Below, one piece after another: positions 17,844 to 26,325 of a stretch of DNA of 64,000 nucleotides (the first letter of the stretch is position 1; the number at the start of each line of letters is the position of its first letter). The notes beneath the pieces were generated by a model that saw nothing but the letters and a program-made list of their open reading frames with translations, did no database searches and had not been told where the DNA came from. Source of the DNA: Burkholderiaceae bacterium. Its GTDB lineage: Bacteria; Pseudomonadota; Gammaproteobacteria; Burkholderiales; Burkholderiaceae_C. The position numbers and the translations under genes were made by a program. The DNA is taken from the NCBI GenBank assembly GCA_019751915.1, contig JAIEMS010000006.1, positions 62,001-126,000 on the forward strand, in the 5' to 3' direction.

Positions 17844-18380
17844 TCAAGCCTTGGTTGCGTTGTGGTTAGCCAAGCCGTCGAGGATTTCTTTGTGCGCTTC
17901 TTCGATGCCTTCCCAGCCCAAAATCTTGACCCATTTGCCAGCTTCGAGGTCTTTGTAGTGCTCAAAGAAGTGGCTGATGGCCTTCAGGCGTGCGGAATCG
18001 ACATCGTCGATATTCTTCCAGTGCGAGTAGATCGGCAAAATCTTGTTGGTAGGTACGGCCAGCACTTTGCCATCCACACCCGACTCATCTTCCATCTTCA
18101 AAATACCCAGCGCACGGCAAGGCACCACCACACCGGGCAGCAAGCGGTACGGGGTAATGACCAGCACATCGACCGGGTCGCCGTCACCGCTGAGGGTTTG
18201 GGGCACATAGCCATAGTTGGCTGGGTAGTGCATGGCCGTGCCAATGAAACGGTCCACGAAAATGGCACCCGACTCTTTGTCCACTTCGTACTTGATGGGA
18301 TCGGAATCCATAGGGATTTCGATCACGACGTTAAAAGTTTCAGGAAGATTCTTGCCAGGAGGTACGTTGTTAAGGGACAT
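17844..18380 (-). CDS. ppa: Inorganic pyrophosphatase (family I)
   Basis: Cytosolic Mg2+-dependent enzyme that hydrolyses pyrophosphate and drives biosynthetic reactions. The active-site signature is clear ([18 protein letters not shown]). A basic and metal-binding segment ([15 protein letters not shown]) lies upstream. It has 178 residues, normal for a bacterial family I enzyme. Convergent with the acyltransferase gene. Confidence 0.97.
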   Translation of the reverse strand: MSLNNVPPGKNLPETFNVVIEIPMDSDPIKYEVDKESGAIFVDRFIGTAMHYPANYGYVPQTLSGDGDPVDVLVITPYRLLPGVVVPCRALGILKMEDESGVDGKVLAVPTNKILPIYSHWKNIDDVDSARLKAISHFFEHYKDLEAGKWVKILGWEGIEEAHKEILDGLANHNATKA

Positions 18381-18479
18381 GGTTGTCTATGGTGTAGTTG
18401 AAGAATGCCAAAAATCCCGTCGGGATCGGCTGGGATTTTACTGGCATCGGGCGAAAAACATCGGCATTCATGCTGAGAA

Positions 18480-18911
18480 TCAAAGGTGCGCACCAAGCGG
18501 CCATGCCGTTGCATCGAACAGCAAGGCCATGTTGGGGTGGCTGGGATCGTCTGGCAACACCAGCGCCCGCAGACCGCGCAACTGGGTGCGCGCCGCCAGC
18601 AGCGGTGGCAGCGGGTGAATGGCTGCCACCGGCAGCGCAACCAGCTCCACTGGGCCATCGACCAACATCTCGTGCTCTTGACCGGCCCTTTGAAGCACCA
18701 GCCATTGCGGAGCCGTCGGGGGGTGGGCATGGGCCGGAAAACCCAGCAAAGCTGTAGTGGCCTCTAGCTGGGCAGTGCAGTCTGTATGGGGTACAACACC
18801 ACGGGCAGCGCGCACCTGCTGCGCTTGCAGCCCCAAACGCCAGCCCGCCAGCGAGAAGAACACCACTTCCAGCGTTGACCCGTGCGTGTCAGCCAAGCTT
18901 GGCGCAGTCAT
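18480..18911 (-). CDS. CheW-like scaffold protein, divergent (WspB/WspD-like)
   Basis: A 143-residue protein whose only recognisable pattern is a CheW-type beta fold: an N-terminal strand VVFFSLAGWRLGLQAQQVRA, a central FPAHAHPPTAPQWLVLQ region, and a C-terminal FDATAWPL. It overlaps the more typical CheW gene by four bases (ATGA). By analogy with Wsp operons, which carry two CheW-like scaffolds (WspB and WspD), it probably links the receptor to the kinase. The sequence is weakly conserved, so the assignment rests partly on position. Confidence 0.65.
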   Translation of the reverse strand: MTAPSLADTHGSTLEVVFFSLAGWRLGLQAQQVRAARGVVPHTDCTAQLEATTALLGFPAHAHPPTAPQWLVLQRAGQEHEMLVDGPVELVALPVAAIHPLPPLLAARTQLRGLRALVLPDDPSHPNMALLFDATAWPLGAHL

Positions 18912-19420
18912 CCTAGCTCGCGCATGTAATTGGTAAACATTTTGTCCAGATCGAGCAATGCCACGGGCACCGTCTGGAATGTCAACACACCCAGCACCAA
19001 GTGGTGCATATGTTCGGGCAAGGCGGCTGGGGGCGAACCGATGCTGCTTTGCGTGACATCGACCACATCGATCACCCGGTCTACCCGGATGCCGCTGACC
19101 ATGGTGTCCCCGCGCCCTAGCAAAATAGGCGAGCTTTCACCAATACCGTCCTCCGGCAGGTGCAACATGCTGTGTGGCCGAATCACTGACTCGATGTCGC
19201 CACGCACATTGATGACACCTTCGAGCGAAGGAGGACTGCCCGGGACAAAAAAAACATCGGCTTGCGCCAGAATTTCTCGGACACGTTCCCCATAAAAGGC
19301 AAAAAATCGTCCGGCCAGTTCAAAAAATACCAGTTTTTGTACCGGCTCATCGACGTTGACGATGCTTTTGCTGGCTCCAAGGCGCTGGGTCAACACCTGT
19401 TCTAGTGTGTTTTGTGCCAT
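18908..19420 (-). CDS. CheW-like chemosensory coupling protein
   Basis: A 170-residue CheW domain protein: KLVFFELAGRFFAFYGERVR at the start of the fold, then the EGVINVRGDIESVI segment that is the family hallmark, and the hydrophobic VALLDLDKMF at the end. It couples chemoreceptor and CheA-type kinase in the cytoplasmic array. It is the second-to-last gene in the operon, after the diguanylate cyclase. Confidence 0.9.
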   Translation of the reverse strand: MAQNTLEQVLTQRLGASKSIVNVDEPVQKLVFFELAGRFFAFYGERVREILAQADVFFVPGSPPSLEGVINVRGDIESVIRPHSMLHLPEDGIGESSPILLGRGDTMVSGIRVDRVIDVVDVTQSSIGSPPAALPEHMHHLVLGVLTFQTVPVALLDLDKMFTNYMRELG

Positions 19421-19438
19421 CTGTCGTCCTTGGGCCTG

Positions 19439-21121
19439 TTAGTCCACCACCACACAGTTGCGTCCGCTGTGTTTGGCCCGGTACAGTGCCCGATCTGCTG
19501 CCTCGCGCAACGCTTCAGCATGCGAATGTTTGCTGTAGCACGCAATGCCAGCGCTGAAGGTGCATGAAAAATCAGCATTCGTGGCATGAAATACCACCCT
19601 GCTGAAATCGTCACGCAACTCGTTGACCAAGTGTGCCGCCGCCTCTATCGTCACGTCTTGCAAGATGATGGCAAATTCTTCGCCACCATAGCGGCCCACC
19701 ACGTCGGAGTTGCGCAAACGCTGTTGCAGCACACGCGATACCGCCAAGATCACTTGGTCGCCAATCGGATGACCATGCGTATCGTTCACGTGCTTGAAGT
19801 TGTCGATGTCGATCATGACAAACATCAATGCTTTGCTGCCTCGCTTGGCGCTGGCAACGGCACTTTCTAGCAGTTGCGTGGTGGTGGTGTGGTTGAACAA
19901 GCCGGTCAAGCTATCGCGGGCCATCAACGAGCGCAGCGTGCGCATGCGCTCGGCGCGGATGGCCACTGCCGATACCAGATCTTCTGGCACTACTGGCTTG
20001 GTTAAAAAACCCTCTGCCCCCACACGCATGGCAGAAAACTGCTTATGCCGGTCGGTTTCGCTGGACAGGTAAACAATCGGCAGGCCAATGTAATCGGGCA
20101 CTTGGCGGATTAGCGTCGCCAAGTCGCGACCATTGCATCCGGGCATGTACATGTCCATCAGTACCATGTCGGGTCGAAAGTCAGCCAGAACCTGTAGCAC
20201 CAGTGCAGGCTCACTGAGCTGGTAGGTCGTCATGCCGTATTCTTGCAAGATGATGCCGTGGTAAGCAGCGACCTCTGGCTCATCGTCAATAATCAGAATG
20301 CGGTAGGCCTCGGCAGAATACTGATTGGTCAAGGCATCAATGGCCGCTACCAGATCAATCGGCAGTGCTGGTTTGAGAAAATACGCCTCGCCCCCAGCCT
20401 GAACAGCCCCCATGCGGGCAGCAAAATCGTTGCGTGCCGACAGAAAAATGGTCGGCACGGAGCGGCCTGTTTTTTCCCTGATGGTGGCCAATGCCTCAAT
20501 GCCAGCACTCTTGCCCATGGGGAAGTTGATGTCCATGATGACCGCATCGGGGCGGCGCAGCAGCATCGCATCGCACAGCGATTTGGGGTCTAGAAAGCTT
20601 ACGGTCTCATAAGAAAAACAAGCCAACTGGCTGGCAAGTTGCGCCAGCGTCAGAGGCTCATCGTCGCACAGATAAACCAGCCGACCTGCCGTTTCAGTGG
20701 TAATGGGTGTTTGGGCTGCAGCGCGCAGGGTAAAAGCTGGCGCAGCAGCGCTGGCGCAGCCTTGAGCACCGGGCAAAAGGCTTGAATGGCTGACCTGTAC
20801 CAGTTGATCAATATGCTTGGCGAGCAAACTTTGCCAATCGGTCTGGGCCAGCATTTGGGGGTGCTCGACCAGTTCAGCCGCGAGAGTCTCTCCCAGTGCC
20901 GCCGCTTCGCCCAATTCACGAAAGCCAAACGAGCGGCCTGTGCCCTTGATGCCGTGCAGTAGCCTGTGCAGTTCTGCCGCCAACGCACGGTCACCCGGAC
21001 TGGCCTGAAGGCGTTCAAAAGTGTTGCGAATGTCTGCAACCCGCGTGGGCAATTGATTGCAGAAAGTCACCCGCAAGCGGGCAATCTTTTCGAGCGCTGA
21101 CGATGGTTTTTTCTGTTCCAT
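19439..21121 (-). CDS. Response-regulator diguanylate cyclase, HPt-REC-REC-GGDEF (WspR-like output)
   Basis: A 560-residue output protein that should make c-di-GMP from two GTP when phosphorylated. An N-terminal HPt domain has His56 (LLHGIKGTGRSFGF). Two receivers follow, with phospho-acceptor candidates Asp197 (VIMDINFP) and Asp323 (LMDMYMPGCNG). The GGDEF domain spans about 400-560 with an intact GGEEF at 479-483 and an RxxD product-inhibition site (RNSD, 470-473) five residues before it, so it looks catalytically active and feedback-inhibited. WspR has only REC-GGDEF; the HPt and second receiver are additions that suggest a phosphorelay. Confidence 0.92.
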   Translation of the reverse strand: MEQKKPSSALEKIARLRVTFCNQLPTRVADIRNTFERLQASPGDRALAAELHRLLHGIKGTGRSFGFRELGEAAALGETLAAELVEHPQMLAQTDWQSLLAKHIDQLVQVSHSSLLPGAQGCASAAAPAFTLRAAAQTPITTETAGRLVYLCDDEPLTLAQLASQLACFSYETVSFLDPKSLCDAMLLRRPDAVIMDINFPMGKSAGIEALATIREKTGRSVPTIFLSARNDFAARMGAVQAGGEAYFLKPALPIDLVAAIDALTNQYSAEAYRILIIDDEPEVAAYHGIILQEYGMTTYQLSEPALVLQVLADFRPDMVLMDMYMPGCNGRDLATLIRQVPDYIGLPIVYLSSETDRHKQFSAMRVGAEGFLTKPVVPEDLVSAVAIRAERMRTLRSLMARDSLTGLFNHTTTTQLLESAVASAKRGSKALMFVMIDIDNFKHVNDTHGHPIGDQVILAVSRVLQQRLRNSDVVGRYGGEEFAIILQDVTIEAAAHLVNELRDDFSRVVFHATNADFSCTFSAGIACYSKHSHAEALREAADRALYRAKHSGRNCVVVD

Positions 21122-21129
21122 GCTTATGC

Positions 21130-21492
21130 TCAGGCACGTCGTGCCAGCACCTCGGCCAGAACTTGGGGTAGTGACTCTTCGAGGCTGAAGTCTTTCAGCA
21201 AGCAGGCATCGAGCCTTGGTTCCTGTGCTAGCAAAGGTGCCGGCGCATCACCAGTCAGCAAGATAAAGGGCAGCATATTGCCTTGATCGCGCAGTTCACG
21301 AAACAGGTCAATACCGCTGACCAGAGGCATATTCATATCGCTGATGACGATTTCAATGCTGGTATCGGCATCGAGTATGCCGGCTGCAGCCATGCCATCT
21401 TCTGCCAGAACGACCTCGTGACCAAGGTCTTCCAGCACGGCAGCGGACATCTCGGCGGCCAGAGCGTCGTCATCAACGACCAAAATCTTCAT
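21130..21492 (-). CDS. Single-domain response regulator (CheY-like)
   Basis: A 120-residue stand-alone receiver: MKILVVDDDALAAEMSAAVL at the N terminus, the phospho-acceptor Asp in VISDMNMPLVSGIDL, and the Thr of FILLTGDAP. No output domain. It sits between the CheA-type kinase and the diguanylate cyclase and may act as a phosphate sink or shuttle, since the downstream HPt could accept phosphate. The ATG at 21492 is favoured over an upstream start at 21507. Confidence 0.9.
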   Translation of the reverse strand: MKILVVDDDALAAEMSAAVLEDLGHEVVLAEDGMAAAGILDADTSIEIVISDMNMPLVSGIDLFRELRDQGNMLPFILLTGDAPAPLLAQEPRLDACLLKDFSLEESLPQVLAEVLARRA

Positions 21493-21525
21493 ATTTGCCT
21501 CTCTCATTTATTTTTGTTTACACCA

Positions 21526-23736
21526 CTAGCCCAGCAGGGCCCGCAAGGTGCTCACCAGATTGCTTTGGTCAAAATCACCTTTGACAATATAGGCATCAGC
21601 GCCCACCTGCACACCACGGCGCTTGTCTTCTTCTTTTTCTCGCGAGGTGATGATGATGATGGGTCGGCTGCGGTATTTTTCTTCTTGGCGCAATTTTGCT
21701 GTCAGGGTAAACCCGTCCATATGGGGCATTTCAACGTCGGTCAGGACGGCATCAAAGTCGCCCTCAAGGGCTTTGCGCAGGCCATCGGCACCGTCTTCGG
21801 CCAGTGTGACCTGATAGCCATAGGCCTCCAACACATCTTTTTCAATCTCGCGGGTGTTGAGCGAATCGTCCACCACCAGCACTTTGTAGTGGCTTTCGCT
21901 GGCGTGGGCTTGCGCTTCGGTGCGCACCGCTTGGGTACGCACACGCCTTGCCAGCTCTAACAGCGCAGGTGCATGCAGTACGCTGACCAGCGCGTTGGTG
22001 CCGGTGGTCACTATGCCGCTGACCATCGGTAACTTGTGCATATGTGCCGGCAGTGGTTTGATGACCATGTCGCACTCATCTAGCAGGCCATCGATCTGCA
22101 CTGCAATTTTCTCGTTGCGCACGCGCAGTACCAGCAGCAGCATGCCACCGACCCGGGGGCGCTGAGATGGTTTGACCAAATTTGCGGGCACACGCAACAA
22201 CTCGGACAAGGGCACCACCGGCACAAACTCGTTGCGCACAATCACTGCTTGGCGTTCAGCCACCGTCAGCAGGGACTCTTGTGGCAAGCGCAGTAGCTCT
22301 GCAACATACTGCGCAGTAAAGCCAAACGGTAAGCCGTCCACTTGCACCAGCAAAATCCGCATCACAGCCAGCGACAGCGGTAACCGCAGCGAAAACGTGG
22401 TGCCAACCCCTGCTTGGGTTTCTACATTGACCACGCCTTGAAGGTCGTCCAGAATGGTTCGCTTGACCACGTCCATACCCACACCACGCCCAGACAGGTC
22501 GGTGATGATGGAGTTGGTTGAAAAGCCCGGCAGAAAAATAAAGTCAATGACCTCTTGATCGGTCAGTGCAGCGGCCTTTTCAGCGCTGACAAATCCCTTT
22601 TTGATCGCTTTGTCACGCACCGCTGCCAACGCAATGCCGCCGCCATCGTCCTTGAGTTCAACCACCACCCAACTGCCATCTTGTCGCGCTGACAAAGTCA
22701 GCCGCCCCTGCGCTGGTTTGCCTGCGGCTATACGCTGGGCCGGTGTTTCGATGCCGTGGTCAATGGCGTTGCGAAACAGGTGAATCAGCGGATCGGACAA
22801 CTTGTCGATCATCTGTCGATCTAACTCAATCTCCGTGCCGGTCACGCTGCATTCGACTTGCTTGCCCACCGAGCGCGCCAACTCGCGTACCAGCCGAGTG
22901 GCTGGCTCAAACACAATGGCAAGGGGGAGCATTCGCATCAGTAGGGTTTTGTCGTGCAGCTCGTCCATTAGCACTTTTTGTACCTGCACGTCGTTTTTGA
23001 GCGTCTGGGTGAACTGGTGCAGATGCAATGCTGCTGGAGTGCCCGCGTGCACACCCAGTTCGTGCTCAATGGTGCGAACATCCAACAACCGCTGGTGCAG
23101 ACGTGCATGGCTGGATACCACCTCACCCATCAGTTTGATGAGTTCATCGAGTTTGCTCAGGCGCACGCGCACCGTTTCGACAGCCTTGAGTTCGGGGACG
23201 TTTGCTGCTGGAGCAGAAGGGCTGGCTGAATCGGCTGCTAAACCAGCAGTCGGTGCGATGGGCGGCACCGGCACCTGTGGTGGTGGCTCAACTTGAGTGT
23301 CTGTCGTCTTGGCTTGTACTGGTGTGAATGCAGGGGCTGACTGCCCGGCAGCCGCTTGCGCTAGTTCGGCGCACAGCGCCTCATCAGCGGGGGGCAGTTG
23401 TGCCCCATCATTGGTTTTTGCCAGTTGGTCTACCAGTGCAGCTAAAGCATCGACTGCACGGTACAGCAGTTGTCCTAGCGCCGGGGTGAAGCTGATGCTG
23501 CCCTCGCGCAGGGCACCCATCACATCTTCGAGCTTGTGCGCGGTGTCGGTGATGGGCAGCAGCTTGAGCATCCGCGACGAGCCTTTGATGGTGTGCGCTG
23601 AACGAAAAATGGCATTGATGCCTTCTGCGTCTGCCCGGCCCGACTCCATTGCAACCAGTCCATCACCGAGTCGGTTGATGTGGTCGCGCGCTTCCTCGAC
23701 AAAGCGGTTGATGAATTTCTTGATGTCGATGGCCAC
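21526..23736 (-). CDS. CheA-type hybrid histidine kinase with C-terminal receiver (WspE-like)
   Basis: A 736-residue kinase. The N-terminal HPt has the phospho-acceptor His in FRSAHTIKGSSRML. A Pro/Ala-rich linker (about 130-200) replaces the P2 domain. Next come the dimerisation helices (VRVRLSKLDELIKLMGEVVS), the ATPase domain with N box HLFRNAIDHGIE, G1 DDGGGIA and G2 GRGVGMDVV, and a CheW-like P5 domain. The C-terminal receiver has its Asp in VLTDVEMPHMDG. CheA fused to REC is the organisation of WspE. The gap to cheR is three bases. Confidence 0.93.
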   Translation of the reverse strand: MAIDIKKFINRFVEEARDHINRLGDGLVAMESGRADAEGINAIFRSAHTIKGSSRMLKLLPITDTAHKLEDVMGALREGSISFTPALGQLLYRAVDALAALVDQLAKTNDGAQLPPADEALCAELAQAAAGQSAPAFTPVQAKTTDTQVEPPPQVPVPPIAPTAGLAADSASPSAPAANVPELKAVETVRVRLSKLDELIKLMGEVVSSHARLHQRLLDVRTIEHELGVHAGTPAALHLHQFTQTLKNDVQVQKVLMDELHDKTLLMRMLPLAIVFEPATRLVRELARSVGKQVECSVTGTEIELDRQMIDKLSDPLIHLFRNAIDHGIETPAQRIAAGKPAQGRLTLSARQDGSWVVVELKDDGGGIALAAVRDKAIKKGFVSAEKAAALTDQEVIDFIFLPGFSTNSIITDLSGRGVGMDVVKRTILDDLQGVVNVETQAGVGTTFSLRLPLSLAVMRILLVQVDGLPFGFTAQYVAELLRLPQESLLTVAERQAVIVRNEFVPVVPLSELLRVPANLVKPSQRPRVGGMLLLVLRVRNEKIAVQIDGLLDECDMVIKPLPAHMHKLPMVSGIVTTGTNALVSVLHAPALLELARRVRTQAVRTEAQAHASESHYKVLVVDDSLNTREIEKDVLEAYGYQVTLAEDGADGLRKALEGDFDAVLTDVEMPHMDGFTLTAKLRQEEKYRSRPIIIITSREKEEDKRRGVQVGADAYIVKGDFDQSNLVSTLRALLG

Positions 23737-23739
23737 GGC

Positions 23740-25245
23740 TTACCTTACTTCGGTACGCGCTGCCACTGTGGGTAACTTGGCCAGTTGATGCTCACACAAG
23801 AAACGTACCTCGGCGGCAGGCAAACCCAGTGGCACATAGCGGATGCCAATATCGGGTTTTGCACCAGACAGCAGTTGCAACACCACTCGGTAAGCGCGGC
23901 GTGCCAGCACAAAATCGCCACTAGCGCGGTACAAATCGGCCAGATAGTAGTGTGCTGGCCAGCATTCATTGCGGGCATACGCGGCTTGTTTGAACCAGCG
24001 AATGGCATCGGTGATTTGATCGCGCCATTTAGCGGCCAGCCCCAGTAGCACGAGTGCATCAATCGACCAAACATCGGCAGACAACACGCGCTCGGCTAAC
24101 ATATGGGCTGCGGCAAAGTCACGGCGATTGATCAACACATGGGCTTTCAGCAGCAAAACTTCGACGTGATCTGGCTCGGTAGTCAGCACGGCATCAAATT
24201 GCAGCAGAGCCTCATCGAACCGCTTTTCTTGGATGAGCTGGCGCGCTTGTGCCAACGCTGCGTCAGGTTGGGCTTGTGTGGTTGGCAAAACCTGTATCGG
24301 GAGAGTGGGCAACATCGGCGGCACATCCAGAGGGGCGTGGAAGGGCGATGTCAATGCGTTAAAGGAAGTGCTTTCTGCTGGTGCTGTACTTGGCGGGCGC
24401 ATCAACACCCCTCCTATACCTCCTGACGCGGTAGATGGGTTCTTAGCAAAATAGAACGAGCCATCTTCCTCCGTCAGTCCCAGTACACCCAGATCATTGG
24501 CCAGTGTTTCGGCAGTTCCAATGACCAGCACCCCATCAGGTTGGAGCAGCGATGCCAGTTTTTGCTGGATTATTTTGCGCGTTGGCGTGTCAAAATAAAT
24601 TGAGACATTTCGGAAAAAAATGATGTCGAAATTGTGCAGTGCCGGATCAAAAAAGTCTGCGAGTAGATTGAGTTCGACAAACTTTACCTGCGATTTGACC
24701 TGTGGTTTCAACAGGTTGTCGCGCTGAATGGTGTCGAAATACCGCTGCCTGATTGCAGCGGGTACACCGCGAAACGAGAAGTCACTGTAACGGCCAAGGC
24801 GGGCCTTGGTGAGCACGGTCTGGTCGATGTCGCCGCCGACAAACTCAAACAGTCGGGAGGTACTTTCACCGTATTTTTCCATCAGTGCCATCACCAGTGA
24901 ATACGGTTCCTCACCCGAGGAGCAGCCTGCCGACAAAATCCGCAGTGGCACCTGAGGGCCACGCGCCACAAGAAAACGCGGTACTAGCCGCTCTACCAGC
25001 AAGTGAATTTGTTCAGGTTCACGGAAAAAGTAGGTTTCATTGATGGTCAACAGACTCACCAACGCCTGAAACTCGGTTTCGTTGGTGAGTAGTTTTGTAT
25101 GGTAGTCGGCAGCCGTCAGCAGGCCCAGCGCCGCCATTCGCTCTTGCAGTGCTTGCATGAGCTTTTCTTCGCCACTGTCCCCTTCAAAGAGCAGCCCGCA
25201 GCGTGCTTTGATGAGGGCTTGAAAGGGTGGTAGGTTCAGCTTCAT
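23740..25245 (-). CDS. CheR methyltransferase with TPR repeats (WspC-like)
   Basis: Methylates glutamates on the chemoreceptor using S-adenosylmethionine. The N-terminal helical domain and the SAM-binding motif (LSAGCSSGEEPYSLVMALM) are intact; the catalytic core ends around residue 270. After a Pro/Ser linker there are tetratricopeptide repeats (about 340-460, ALAQARQLIQEKRFDEALLQ, AHVLINRRDFAAAHMLAERV). A CheR fused to TPRs matches WspC. It overlaps cheB by four bases. Confidence 0.92.
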   Translation of the reverse strand: MKLNLPPFQALIKARCGLLFEGDSGEEKLMQALQERMAALGLLTAADYHTKLLTNETEFQALVSLLTINETYFFREPEQIHLLVERLVPRFLVARGPQVPLRILSAGCSSGEEPYSLVMALMEKYGESTSRLFEFVGGDIDQTVLTKARLGRYSDFSFRGVPAAIRQRYFDTIQRDNLLKPQVKSQVKFVELNLLADFFDPALHNFDIIFFRNVSIYFDTPTRKIIQQKLASLLQPDGVLVIGTAETLANDLGVLGLTEEDGSFYFAKNPSTASGGIGGVLMRPPSTAPAESTSFNALTSPFHAPLDVPPMLPTLPIQVLPTTQAQPDAALAQARQLIQEKRFDEALLQFDAVLTTEPDHVEVLLLKAHVLINRRDFAAAHMLAERVLSADVWSIDALVLLGLAAKWRDQITDAIRWFKQAAYARNECWPAHYYLADLYRASGDFVLARRAYRVVLQLLSGAKPDIGIRYVPLGLPAAEVRFLCEHQLAKLPTVAARTEVR

Positions 25246-26315
25246 GCACTTGGCCCCTTGAGATCGGGATTTGCTAGCTGCACCATGGTGGCGGCTATGG
25301 AATCGACGGAAATGACCTGATACACATCACCGGCCTCAATAGCCACCCGGTTCATGCCGTAGATGACCGAGCTTTCTTCGTTTTGTCCCAGCGTCATGCC
25401 GCCTTTGCTGCGAATACGCGCCATGCCCTGTGCCCCATCACTGCCCATGCCAGTCAAAATAATGCCAATCGCTTGATAGCCGAATACATCGGCTACTGAA
25501 TTGAGCAAGACGTTGCAACTGGGGCGATAGACATCCAATGGGCCGCGTTCCATCAAACTTAGACGGCGGTTGGGTAAAACGCACAAATGGCGCTCGGATG
25601 GGGAAATATAGACGACCCCTGCCTGTAAATAATCGCCCTCGACAGCCAACCGCACTGGCAGTGGGCACAACTGGGCTAACCACGCGACCATGCCGCTGGC
25701 AAAGCCGTCAGAAATATGCTGTGCAATCAGCACTGGGCTAGGAAATCCAGCCGGTAAATCGGACAAAATCTTTGCCAAGGCCGGTGGCCCACCGGTTGAG
25801 CAGGCAATCGCAAATACCCTTGAATACGATGTGCCGCCCAGAGTGGGTGGCAATGGCGGCATTACCATCGCTGATAGCGGTTGGCCCATTGGTTCTGGAG
25901 CTGGCAATGGTTTGCGGGCGCGCATGCGGGTGATGACCAGCACCCCAGCGAGCATACGCACCTTGGCAACAAATTCAGCGGCCTGCTCGGATGAATAGTC
26001 GGGCTTGTTGACCACTTCGAGTGCGCCGCGCTCCATGGCAACCAGTGCGTTGTGTGCATCAGCCACGCCGCTGACCACCAGAATCGGCACTCCCTTGTTT
26101 TGCATGATTTCGTCAATGGCATCCAGCCCGCTCATGACCGGCATTTCGAGGTCCATGATGACCAGATCCGGTTTGAGGTTGCGGGTCAACTCCACTGCCT
26201 GACGGCCATTAGAGGCCTCACCGACGATTTCGATGTCGGGTTCGTCCAGAAATGCGCGCAGCAGGCCGCGTGCCATATTGCTGTCATCGGCGATGACGAC
26301 GCGTATCTTGCCCAT
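25242..26315 (-). CDS. CheB protein-glutamate methylesterase (WspF-like)
   Basis: A 357-residue receiver plus methylesterase. The receiver phospho-acceptor is in VIMDLEMPVMSG. The C-terminal domain has the catalytic Ser (FAIACSTGGPPALAKIL), His (LIAQHISDGFASGMV) and Asp (TGMGSDGAQGM). It removes methyl groups from the receptor and resets signalling; loss of WspF in Pseudomonas locks the pathway on. Immediately downstream of the receptor gene. Confidence 0.94.
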   Translation of the reverse strand: MGKIRVVIADDSNMARGLLRAFLDEPDIEIVGEASNGRQAVELTRNLKPDLVIMDLEMPVMSGLDAIDEIMQNKGVPILVVSGVADAHNALVAMERGALEVVNKPDYSSEQAAEFVAKVRMLAGVLVITRMRARKPLPAPEPMGQPLSAMVMPPLPPTLGGTSYSRVFAIACSTGGPPALAKILSDLPAGFPSPVLIAQHISDGFASGMVAWLAQLCPLPVRLAVEGDYLQAGVVYISPSERHLCVLPNRRLSLMERGPLDVYRPSCNVLLNSVADVFGYQAIGIILTGMGSDGAQGMARIRSKGGMTLGQNEESSVIYGMNRVAIEAGDVYQVISVDSIAATMVQLANPDLKGPSA

Positions 26316-26325
26316 AGCAGCCTAC

